Origin: Woeseiaceae bacterium
GTDB taxonomy: Bacteria > Pseudomonadota > Gammaproteobacteria > Steroidobacterales > Woeseiaceae
Assembly (NCBI GenBank): GCA_022866645.1
Contig: JALHUQ010000328.1
Location: forward strand, 1-17,211
Reading direction: 5' to 3'
DNA: 17,211 nucleotides
The position numbers were made by a program, and so were the translations under genes. Positions within the stretch are counted from its first letter, which is position 1, and each line of letters opens with the position of its first letter. Below the pieces are notes generated by a model, which saw only the letters and a program-made list of their open reading frames with translations, was not told the DNA's origin and did not search any database. Shown in pieces: positions 1-5,812 of this stretch.

Positions 1-858
1 TCCTACACCGTCGAAATCTCTCCGCCTCCGGGAATTGATGTCAATGTGACGCCTCCGACCATCACTCTTGGGCCCGGCACGTCCGCGACTTTCGACGTGA
101 CGCTCACGTATGCATCCGGTCCGATGGATTTGTGGCGCTTCGGCGCTTTGACGTGGGTGAGTGACGACCACGATGTTCGCAGCACCATTGCTGTGAAACC
201 AACATCCATCTCGGCACCAAAAGAAATTGTTTCTCTTGGCGGCACGGGCAGCAAGACCTTTACCGTCGAGTTCGGCTACAACGGCAGCTACCGCCCCGGC
301 GTACACGGCTTGAATCTTCCGCACATCGAGAGCGGATTTGTCGACAACGACCCAAGCAAAACCTTTACCCGACGAACGGACAACGGCGTAACGCAACATG
401 TTCTGATCGTCGCGCAAGATCAGCTGTTTCTGCGTTTTTCCTTATTCGATGCCTTGACCGACGGCGACGACGATCTTGATATGTATGTGTATTACTGCGG
501 ACTGGACGGCACCGCCTGCAGCAGAATCGGCGAAAGTGGCGAGCCGACCTCCGAAGAACAGTTCAATTTGTATCGACCAGCGCCGGGGGTTTATGGCGTC
601 TACGTTCACGGTTTTCAGACCGATGAGGTCAGCGGCGGGCCCGGCTCCAATTACCAGCTACTGGCCTGGTCTTTTGGTAACGTCGATGACAAGGGCAACA
701 TGACCGCAACAGGTCCCGCGTTCGTCAGCGCCGGCACCACGGCCGATATCACGATCAACTGGTCCGGATTACTTTCCGACACGATCTATCTGGGTGGCAT
801 ATCACACAACACGCCACAGGGACTGTCCGAGCTAACGCTGGTAACGATTGGCAACTGA
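1..858 (+). CDS. S8 subtilisin-like serine protease, C-terminal part (5' end outside window)
   Basis: The reading frame is open from base 1 to a TGA at 856-858, giving about 285 residues of a longer protein. The first ~65 residues form an Fn3-like beta domain of the kind found at the end of cucumisin-type subtilases: an alternating beta pattern, a TFDVTL strand and the characteristic closing 'GALTWVSDDHDVRSTIAV'. The rest looks like a pre-peptidase-C-terminal/jelly-roll region, with an aromatic FLRFSLFDA strand, an acidic TDGDDDLDMYVY turn likely to bind calcium, and a GVYGVYVHGF strand. The catalytic Asp/His/Ser domain lies upstream of the window and cannot be checked. By family knowledge the protein would be exported and degrade extracellular protein. 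Two cysteines (in YYCGLDGTACS) could form a disulfide. The 3' end overlaps the convergent membrane-protein gene by 27 bp. Another secreted protein with the same accessory domains is possible, but the Fn3-like signature favours S8. Confidence 0.8.
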   Translation, partial: SYTVEISPPPGIDVNVTPPTITLGPGTSATFDVTLTYASGPMDLWRFGALTWVSDDHDVRSTIAVKPTSISAPKEIVSLGGTGSKTFTVEFGYNGSYRPGVHGLNLPHIESGFVDNDPSKTFTRRTDNGVTQHVLIVAQDQLFLRFSLFDALTDGDDDLDMYVYYCGLDGTACSRIGESGEPTSEEQFNLYRPAPGVYGVYVHGFQTDEVSGGPGSNYQLLAWSFGNVDDKGNMTATGPAFVSAGTTADITINWSGLLSDTIYLGGISHNTPQGLSELTLVTIGN

Positions 859-1269
859 CCGCGAATACCAAAGCTCAACAATACAAATAACGATGACCAC
901 GGTCGGCAAGTAGTACGCGCCACTGCCCCAAACACCAACGACGTCTCTCAGCACAAACGCATCGAAGTCCTGGGTGAGCACGCCGAGCAAGGACACGACG
1001 TACAACGGAAAAGCCCAGGAGAACTTGCGCAATAGTAAGAATATCGACGCCAGGACCCCGGCATTAACCGCAATCGCGTAGCCTGCATTTGCCCAAACCG
1101 GCGTCGCCTCCATGAACGTAGCGATCTCATCGCCCATGTTGGCCAGCGCCTCGGGTGTCAGCGTCATTTGCTGGTAGTAGAACATCAGGCCGATGAGGTT
1201 CCAGACCAGAAATACGCCTCCAATAATGTAAGCGGAAGCCGGCGGCTTGCCGTTTAGTGCGTCAGACAT
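832..1269 (-). CDS. Small four-helix integral membrane protein, unknown function
   Basis: This is a 145-residue protein with four predicted membrane segments, at about residues 12-31, 60-80, 84-103 and 118-136. The loop between helices 1 and 2 is acidic and contains TPEALANMGDEIATFMEATPVW. I recognise the general type, a small hypothetical membrane protein common in marine proteobacteria and often given vague names such as 'sugar transporter', but no function can be assigned. The start is an ATG at 1269 with an AGAGGG ribosome-binding site (1278-1283) 8 bases upstream. The gene lies 76 bp downstream of tag on the same strand and may share its transcript. Its 3' end overlaps the convergent protease gene by 27 bp. 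Helix number and length resemble DoxX proteins, but I see no DoxX-like sequence signature. Confidence 0.8.
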   Translation of the reverse strand: MSDALNGKPPASAYIIGGVFLVWNLIGLMFYYQQMTLTPEALANMGDEIATFMEATPVWANAGYAIAVNAGVLASIFLLLRKFSWAFPLYVVSLLGVLTQDFDAFVLRDVVGVWGSGAYYLPTVVIVICIVELWYSRSVANRYQR

Positions 1270-1345
1270 CGTGCGGCCCTCTTGTTCGTTTCGTTATCGG
1301 GAGGCAACAGATAATCCACCGCAGTCCTCGCAATTGCAAGTCGCG

Positions 1346-1942
1346 CTAGTTCTTTTTTCCGGCCAATGCCTTGCAAGGTTTATAACGAAAACAGGTACTT
1401 ACATGGTCGTTTACCATTCCGGTAGCTTGCATGTGCGCGTAAATAATCGTGCTACCGACAAACTTGAAGCCTCGCTTTTTGAGGTCCTTCGACAAGGCGT
1501 CGGACTCCGGCGACGTCGCCGGCACATTGCCATCGGCCTTGAGATTGGACTGAATGGGCTTGCCACCGACGAAACCCCAGATGTAGTCGCAGAATGTGCC
1601 GAATTCTTTCTGTACTTCGAGAAACGCTTTCGCGTTGGTGACCGCGGAGCTCACTTTCAGGCGGTTCCTCACGATGGCCGGATCGGTGAGCAATTTCTCA
1701 ATGCGCTTATCGGTAAATCGAGCCACCTTTTTCGCATCAAAGTCGGCGAACGCCTTTCGGTACCCGTCCCGTTTGTTGAGTATCGTCGACCAGCTTAGAC
1801 CCGCTTGCGCTCCCTCGAGGATCAGAAACTCGAACTGCACCCGATCATCCCAGACGGGGACCCCCCATTCCTTGTCGTGATACTCGATGTAGCCGAGGCT
1901 AACGCCCTCTGCCCACCGACATCGTGAAACTGCCTTGCTCAT
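1346..1942 (-). CDS. tag: DNA-3-methyladenine glycosylase I
   Basis: This 198-residue protein matches Tag of E. coli (about 187 residues) along its whole length. Tag is a cytoplasmic base-excision-repair enzyme that removes 3-methyladenine from alkylated DNA. The zinc-snap ligands are all present: Cys8 in RCRW, His22 in EYHDKEWG, and His180 and Cys184 in the NDHVSTC motif. The base-recognition Glu43 lies in LEGAQAGLSW, and the family block SDALSKDLKKRGFKFVGST is intact. The C terminus carries about 14 extra residues with Cys190 and a basic tail. The start is an ATG at 1942 with a purine-rich GAAGAG leader. A strong terminator at 2025-2050 separates tag from the upstream hvfA-like gene, so tag probably has its own promoter in 1943-2024. 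The small membrane-protein gene follows 76 bp downstream. Confidence 0.97.
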   Translation of the reverse strand: MSKAVSRCRWAEGVSLGYIEYHDKEWGVPVWDDRVQFEFLILEGAQAGLSWSTILNKRDGYRKAFADFDAKKVARFTDKRIEKLLTDPAIVRNRLKVSSAVTNAKAFLEVQKEFGTFCDYIWGFVGGKPIQSNLKADGNVPATSPESDALSKDLKKRGFKFVGSTIIYAHMQATGMVNDHVSTCFRYKPCKALAGKKN

Positions 1943-1987
1943 TGCTTTCTCTTCGTAAAGTCGTAGTGCCCGAATGTAGCAATGCTG

Positions 1988-2015
1988 CCGAAAAAACTCA
2001 GTATCGATTTTTCGG
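1988..2015. repeat. Inverted repeat, 8-bp arms, between tag and the hvfA-like gene
   Basis: CCGAAAAA at 1988-1995 and TTTTTCGG at 2008-2015 form a perfect 8-bp inverted repeat around a 12-base loop. The arms are mostly A/T with a CCG clamp. On the plus strand the hairpin is followed by TTTTA, but no plus-strand gene needs terminating here. It lies in the probable promoter/leader region of tag, so it could be an operator, a second terminator or a leader hairpin. The sequence does not decide between these. Confidence 0.45.
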
Positions 2016-2024
2016 TTTTAGCCA

Positions 2025-2050
2025 CAAAAAAGCCCGCGCACTGCGCGGGC
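2025..2050 (-). terminator. Rho-independent terminator of the sigma/anti-sigma/hvfA-like operon
   Basis: Read on the minus strand, GCCCGCGCA and its complement TGCGCGGGC (2032-2050) form a very GC-rich stem of at least 8 pairs with a 3-base loop, followed immediately by six T residues (2031-2026). It lies 58 bp past the stop codon of the hvfA-like gene and before tag. On the plus strand the trailing sequence TCTTGTTG is a poor U-tract, so the signal is directional. Confidence 0.85.
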
Positions 2051-2108
2051 TCTTGTTGAGCACTGTGTCGAGAATGTCGCTCCGAGAGCCACATTCCCTG
2101 CTTAGGCT

Positions 2109-2492
2109 TTAACCTTCTTTGTCGCCACCGCAGGATCCTTCGCCACAGCTGCCTTCAGCATCTTCCTTGCCATCTTCACCACAGCTGCCTTCACCTTCTT
2201 TCTCGCCACAGCTGCCTTCGCCTTCTTTTTCGCCGCAACTGCCTTCGCCTTCCTTGTCCTGACCCTCGCCTGCTTTATCGCCGCCGCAAGAACCTTCGCC
2301 TTCCTTCTTCTCGCCTTTATCGCCACCGCAAGAACCTTCGGCCTCGCCCAGCATGTAACCGACGCTCAGTGATGACATTGCAAACGGGCTATCGATCGAA
2401 TCCGCATTAACCGTGCCACTAATCGCGAACGTTCCAGCCAGCGCAGCCCCTACAGCCAACGCTAAAGGTTTTAGTACTCTTTTCTCTGACAT
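2109..2492 (-). CDS. hvfA: HvfA-like secreted RiPP precursor (putative oxazolone/thioamide copper metallophore)
   Basis: This 127-residue protein has a Sec signal peptide: charged MSEKR, a hydrophobic Ala/Leu/Gly core at 9-28, and likely cleavage after VNA at residue 30. After the short conserved-looking segment SPFAMSSLSVGYML comes a low-complexity acidic tail with seven EGSCG motifs. Their cysteines are at 55, 69, 86, 95, 104, 116 and 121, the only cysteines in the protein. Family knowledge: HvfA of Haemophilus and relatives have the same leader, a GYML-like linker and EGKCG repeats. The DUF692 enzyme HvfB with its DUF2063 partner HvfC converts those cysteines into copper-binding oxazolone/thioamide groups, usually beside a DoxX-family HvfD. 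None of these partners is in this window. The start ATG at 2492 has AGGAG 8 bases upstream. The gene lies 61 bp behind the anti-sigma gene, with a terminator after it. Modification and copper binding are inferred. Confidence 0.82.
   Translation of the reverse strand: MSEKRVLKPLALAVGAALAGTFAISGTVNADSIDSPFAMSSLSVGYMLGEAEGSCGGDKGEKKEGEGSCGGDKAGEGQDKEGEGSCGEKEGEGSCGEKEGEGSCGEDGKEDAEGSCGEGSCGGDKEG
2194..2247 (-). repeat. Tandem 27-bp coding repeat encoding EGSCG units
   Basis: Two adjacent 27-bp units (2194-2220 and 2221-2247) match at 24 of 27 positions and encode the same nine residues, EGSCGEKEG. All three differences are synonymous third-position changes (AGC/AGT, TGT/TGC, GAG/GAA). Shorter, less regular copies flank them. 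This shows internal duplication of the cysteine motif with the peptide preserved. Confidence 0.85.
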
Positions 2493-2553
2493 TGCTTACT
2501 CTCCTACAGTTATATGCCCAGAACCGGGCGTTCGTTATTCAGAAATTGGAGAC

Positions 2554-3291
2554 TCATGTACTCCACATCACTGAATCCAATACATTCTGTTGTACTTCTT
2601 CTAGCGGCTCTTCGCGATCACCGATGATCGCGATGCTGCCGTCGCCGACCGGCAGGATGACGCCTCGAATGTTGACGCCGTCAAACGTTGTCGCTTCGGC
2701 GACCTTTTCATGCGGCATCAGCAGGATCGTAATCGGGCCGCGCTCACCCTGAATAACGAGATGAGGCACATCCTTGCCGTTAATGCTGCAAAATTCTGCG
2801 AAGGTAATCAGCCCGATGCCGCGATTCATCGTTGCTATTCGATTCGGCACAGCGTTCGCGAGACGGCTGTCAGAAACCGGCGTACTACTCGGCAGTAATG
2901 CCATGGGTTCATGGTCCACGTGGGCCAGAACCTGCTGTTCCAGCGTTCCGAAGGTCTCTTCCATGCCCGGATCCGTGAAACGACTGCCGACAACCACGGC
3001 CAGCAACACGCTCGCCGCCAGTGCGAACCAGGCCGGTTTTGATATTGACCGACGAGCCGACAACGAAACAACGTGCGCCGTATCAAGCTCCGGTAATTCC
3101 GGCATCTTTAGCTCAGGCACCGAAAGCTCCATCGCCGCCGCGATCTTCATATCCAGAGCCAATATCTCTGCCCTGTACTGCGCGCACTCTGCACAGGTAT
3201 CCGCATGTCCGGATTCGTTACCGAGTTCCGGATCTGTCGTCAGTGCCTGTTTGTAGTCCTCGCAGTTCATCATTTCCGTCGCCTGGCTCAT
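2554..3291 (-). CDS. DUF3379-family transmembrane anti-sigma factor
   Basis: This 245-residue protein has a zinc-type anti-sigma motif near its N terminus (His29, Cys33 and Cys36 in HADTCAEC, an HxxxCxxC pattern, with Cys10 before it). One membrane helix follows at about 86-102, then a ~140-residue periplasmic domain. The C-terminal block, with FAEFCSINGKDVPHLVIQGERG, a TILLMPHE strand, the VGDGSIAIIGDREEPLEEVQ stretch and a final WS, matches my knowledge of DUF3379 proteins, which are usually encoded directly after an ECF sigma factor. The inferred role is to hold the neighbouring sigma factor at the inner membrane and release it on an envelope, metal or redox signal. Its start codon overlaps the sigma stop codon as ATGA (3288-3291), implying translational coupling. 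The signal is unknown; the cysteines and the adjacent metallophore-like gene suggest metal or redox. Confidence 0.88.
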   Translation of the reverse strand: MSQATEMMNCEDYKQALTTDPELGNESGHADTCAECAQYRAEILALDMKIAAAMELSVPELKMPELPELDTAHVVSLSARRSISKPAWFALAASVLLAVVVGSRFTDPGMEETFGTLEQQVLAHVDHEPMALLPSSTPVSDSRLANAVPNRIATMNRGIGLITFAEFCSINGKDVPHLVIQGERGPITILLMPHEKVAEATTFDGVNIRGVILPVGDGSIAIIGDREEPLEEVQQNVLDSVMWST

Positions 3292-3803
3292 GAGCTCACC
3301 TCATTCGCCGTTATATCCTTGAGCTTCAACCGAGCCCGGTGTAGTCGTGTCAACACGGCACCCTGATTCAAGCCCATATGCTCCGCGATCTCGTTCGTGC
3401 TGTAGCCCATCAGGACCTGCAGCACCAGCGGCTCGCGATAATCATCCTCCAGCTCAAAAATCGCCTCTCTGAGGTCGTCGAGCTCTTCGTTCGGCGCCTC
3501 AGCCAGCAACGCGGACTGAGACGGTGTTAAATTATCGATGTCGACTGTTTCCAGTCGGCGCCGCTCGAAGTAACGAGCGTTTTCACGGCGAACTATCGTC
3601 AGTAGCCAGTGTTTGGCGGCCGAGTCCTCGCGCAGGGCATCCAGAGATTTCCAGGCGCGCAACATGGCCTCCTGAACAACGTCCTCTGCGATTGACTTGT
3701 CCCTGCAAAGCCATGCGGCATAGCGGAACATGTCCCCGTGAAATACTGCCACCAAACGATCGAACCGCTTACGTCTGTTGCCCGTGGCTCCGTTACTGTT
3801 CAT
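3288..3803 (-). CDS. ECF-type RNA polymerase sigma factor
   Basis: This 171-residue cytoplasmic protein has the two-domain layout of group 4 sigma factors. Region sigma-2 spans about residues 15-84, with AEDVVQEAMLRAWKSL and the -10-recognition helix region around KHWLLTIVRRENARYFERRR. Region sigma-4 spans about 108-163, with a YSTNEIAEHMGLNQGAVLTRLHRAR helix-turn-helix for the -35 element. It is paired with the DUF3379 anti-sigma gene through a 4-bp stop/start overlap. The ATG at 3803 has an AGG core 9 bases upstream. It lies divergent from hemB across a 136-bp gap that must hold promoters for both. Self-activation is usual for this class, but I found no clear shared ECF promoter motif in front of it and the hvfA-like gene. 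Confidence 0.93.
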   Translation of the reverse strand: MNSNGATGNRRKRFDRLVAVFHGDMFRYAAWLCRDKSIAEDVVQEAMLRAWKSLDALREDSAAKHWLLTIVRRENARYFERRRLETVDIDNLTPSQSALLAEAPNEELDDLREAIFELEDDYREPLVLQVLMGYSTNEIAEHMGLNQGAVLTRLHRARLKLKDITANEVSS

Positions 3804-3939
3804 ACGAGATGACCTGCCCCTGATGGATTTTATTACTGTGGATTTCGAAAACCGTGATTAAGACGTGGAAACCGCTGCTAAATATAGGGAAAATAAGAAA
3901 TTACCGGTATTATCCGCCATTGCCTTATTCTGATTAGCT

Positions 3940-4947
3940 ATGAGTCACTCGATCCTCGGACAGTTCCCATTGATTCGCCTTCGTCGCGCCCGACGCACGA
4001 ATGCGCTCAGGCGGCTTGTCTCCGAAACCCGGCTTTCCCCCGATGACCTTATATACCCGGTTTTTGTCCTCGAAGGCAAAGACAGAGTCGAGGCGGTTCC
4101 GTCCATGCCGGGCGTCAGCCGCAAGAGCGTCGACAAGCTGCTCGTGGAAATCACGAAGGCCCGCGATCTCGGAATCCCGGCCATCGCTCTGTTTCCGGTC
4201 ATCGATGCTGCCGGGAAGTCTCTGGACGGCGCCGAGTGTGCCAATCCGAATGGCCTCGTGCAGAACACCGTGCGTGCCATCAAGGACAAACTGCCAGAGC
4301 TCGCCGTTATCACTGATGTCGCGCTCGACCCCTACACCACACACGGCCAGGACGGCATCATCGACGACAGCGGCTACGTCCTGAATGACGTGACTGTCGA
4401 GATGCTGGTCAGGCAGGCCCTGTCTCATGCGGCGGCCGGCGTCGACATCGTGGCTCCGTCCGACATGATGGACGGCCGCATAGGCGCCATTCGGGCTGCG
4501 TTCGAGCAACAGGGACACGGCAATACGCTGATCATGGCGTATGCCGCGAAATTTGCATCTGCCTTTTACGGCCCGTTCCGCGATGCGGTTGGCTCTACGG
4601 CGAATCTCGCAGGCGCCGACAAGTCGACCTATCAGGTCGCGCCATCGAACAGCGATGAAGCCGTTCGGGAAGTGGGTCTCGACATTAACGAGGGCGCCGA
4701 CTTCGTCATGGTAAAGCCCGCGATGCCCTATCTGGATATCGTGCGACGCGTGAAGGACACTTATCAGGTTCCGACCTTTGCCTATCAGGTCAGCGGTGAG
4801 TATGCGATGCTCAAGGCCGCCGCGGAAAAAGGCTGGTTCAATGAACGAGACACCGTGCTTGAGTCATTACTCGGTATCAAGCGCGCAGGTGCCAACGGCA
4901 TATTGACTTATTTTGCGATGGACGCTGCACGCTGGCTTTCGGAGTAG
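3940..4947 (+). CDS. hemB: Delta-aminolevulinic acid dehydratase (porphobilinogen synthase)
   Basis: This 335-residue enzyme condenses two 5-aminolevulinate molecules to porphobilinogen in tetrapyrrole (haem) synthesis in the cytoplasm. The two Schiff-base lysines are visible: Lys204 in YAAKFASAFYGPFR and Lys259 in FVMVKPAMPYLD. The metal-site segment reads DVALDPYTTHGQDG (126-139), with Asp and Ala where the zinc enzymes carry cysteines. It is therefore the magnesium-dependent form without catalytic zinc, as in Pseudomonas. The N-terminal arm FPLIRLRRARR, used in octamer assembly, supports the ATG at 3940, although no good Shine-Dalgarno sequence precedes it. Length is normal. The gene is divergent from the ECF sigma gene and followed after four bases by the TTG start of aroE, so the two are co-transcribed. 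Confidence 0.98.
   Translation: MSHSILGQFPLIRLRRARRTNALRRLVSETRLSPDDLIYPVFVLEGKDRVEAVPSMPGVSRKSVDKLLVEITKARDLGIPAIALFPVIDAAGKSLDGAECANPNGLVQNTVRAIKDKLPELAVITDVALDPYTTHGQDGIIDDSGYVLNDVTVEMLVRQALSHAAAGVDIVAPSDMMDGRIGAIRAAFEQQGHGNTLIMAYAAKFASAFYGPFRDAVGSTANLAGADKSTYQVAPSNSDEAVREVGLDINEGADFVMVKPAMPYLDIVRRVKDTYQVPTFAYQVSGEYAMLKAAAEKGWFNERDTVLESLLGIKRAGANGILTYFAMDAARWLSE
4941..4944 (+). promoter_or_regulatory. Ribosome-binding site GGAG fixing the aroE start
   Basis: GGAG lies inside the last hemB codons and 7 bases before the TTG at 4952. It supports that TTG over the in-frame ATG at 4913, which lies deep within hemB, and over the ATG at 5003, which would remove the conserved beta-strand leading into the shikimate site. 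Confidence 0.65.
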
Positions 4948-4951
4948 AGAT

Positions 4952-5803
4952 TTGACCGACGAATCCAGATCGGAAACCACGACGATCGATCGCTACGGTG
5001 TGATGGGCTATCCGGTCTCTCACAGTCGCTCGCCGGTCATACACCGACTATTCGCCTTGCAAACCGGACAAAATATTCAATACGAACTTCTGCAGGTTTC
5101 GCCAGAGAAGCTCGAAACCGCGATACGCCAGTTTCAGCGTACGGGCGGCAAGGGCCTCAATATTACGGTTCCTCACAAATCCGAAGTAACCAAGCTCGTT
5201 GATCAAACGAGCGAACGTGCGTCCACGGCCGGCGCGGTTAATACCTTGTCCTTCAAAGGTGGCGAGATCTATGGCGACAATACCGACGGTATCGGCTTGT
5301 TGCGTGACCTCGCTGTGAATCTCGGCGTTGCTATTGAGGATGCGAACATTCTGATCCTCGGTGCTGGCGGCGCAACACGCGGCATCGTCGGTCCTCTACT
5401 GGAAATGCAACCCGCCTCTATCCAGATAGCCAACCGAAGTTTGGGCAAAGCCGCAGCGCTTGCGGATCACTTTGCTCACTCAGGCCCGGTGTCGGCGTGC
5501 CGGTTTAATGCGGTCCCGGTGTCCAGGCCCTACGATCTGATCATCAATGCCACATCGGCAGGGGTCAAAGGTGAGGCGCCTCCCTACCCGGCAGCCGCGA
5601 TTTCGGAAATAAGCTTTTGCTACGACCTGTCCTATGGCCTGCAACCGACCCCGTTCAGCGTTTGGGCCCGCCAGGTTGGCGCGGCGCAATCTGTTATGGG
5701 CTGGGGCATGCTGGTTGAACAGGCCGCCGAGTCTTTCAATTTGTGGAGAGGCGTGCGCCCGGAAACAGCACCCGTCCTCAAACAGATGAAAATTACCGCC
5801 TGA
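4952..5803 (+). CDS. aroE: Shikimate dehydrogenase (NADP-dependent)
   Basis: With a TTG start at 4952 the protein is 283 residues, close to the usual ~272-285. It reduces 3-dehydroshikimate to shikimate with NADPH in aromatic amino-acid synthesis. In this numbering the shikimate-binding GYPVSHSRSP lies at 19-28 and the catalytic Lys76 is in NITVPHKSEV. Asn97 and Asp112 (NTDGIG) complete the substrate site. The nucleotide-binding GAGGATR follows at 137-143, and NRSLGKA supplies the NADP-phosphate contacts. INATSAG and GWGMLVEQAAESF mark the C-terminal part. Only four bases separate it from hemB, and the GGAG within hemB serves as its ribosome-binding site, so the genes form a pair. It ends 9 bp from the convergent gor gene. 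Confidence 0.96.
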   Translation: MTDESRSETTTIDRYGVMGYPVSHSRSPVIHRLFALQTGQNIQYELLQVSPEKLETAIRQFQRTGGKGLNITVPHKSEVTKLVDQTSERASTAGAVNTLSFKGGEIYGDNTDGIGLLRDLAVNLGVAIEDANILILGAGGATRGIVGPLLEMQPASIQIANRSLGKAAALADHFAHSGPVSACRFNAVPVSRPYDLIINATSAGVKGEAPPYPAAAISEISFCYDLSYGLQPTPFSVWARQVGAAQSVMGWGMLVEQAAESFNLWRGVRPETAPVLKQMKITA

Positions 5804-5812
5804 GGCCTGGCA

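Noticed and set aside
832..1269. The 145-residue four-helix protein as HvfD (DoxX family), completing a metallophore cassette
   Set aside because: Helix number and size fit, but I see no DoxX sequence signature. A strong terminator and tag separate it from the precursor gene.
1247..1798. Long plus-strand frame opposite tag
   Set aside because: It is an antisense shadow. Tag on the minus strand has all zinc and catalytic residues, and the plus-strand peptide has no recognisable family.
2102..2326. A Lys/Ala-rich, histone H1-like frame overlapping the EGSCG gene on the same strand
   Set aside because: It is the shifted-frame reading of the GAAGGC repeat in the precursor gene. Repetitive DNA gives repetitive peptides in every frame. 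It lacks its own ribosome site, and the synonymous pattern supports the EGSCG frame.
3901..3931. TTACCG ... TATTCT as a hemB promoter giving a leaderless mRNA
   Set aside because: Only 3 of 6 bases match at -35 and 4 of 6 at -10, with 19-bp spacing. This is too weak to claim, though the missing Shine-Dalgarno sequence before hemB remains odd.
2493..3939. A shared ECF promoter motif before the sigma gene and the precursor gene
   Set aside because: A GAAC lies in the 61-bp gap before the precursor, but no matching -35/-10 pair appears upstream of the sigma gene, so no motif can be defined.
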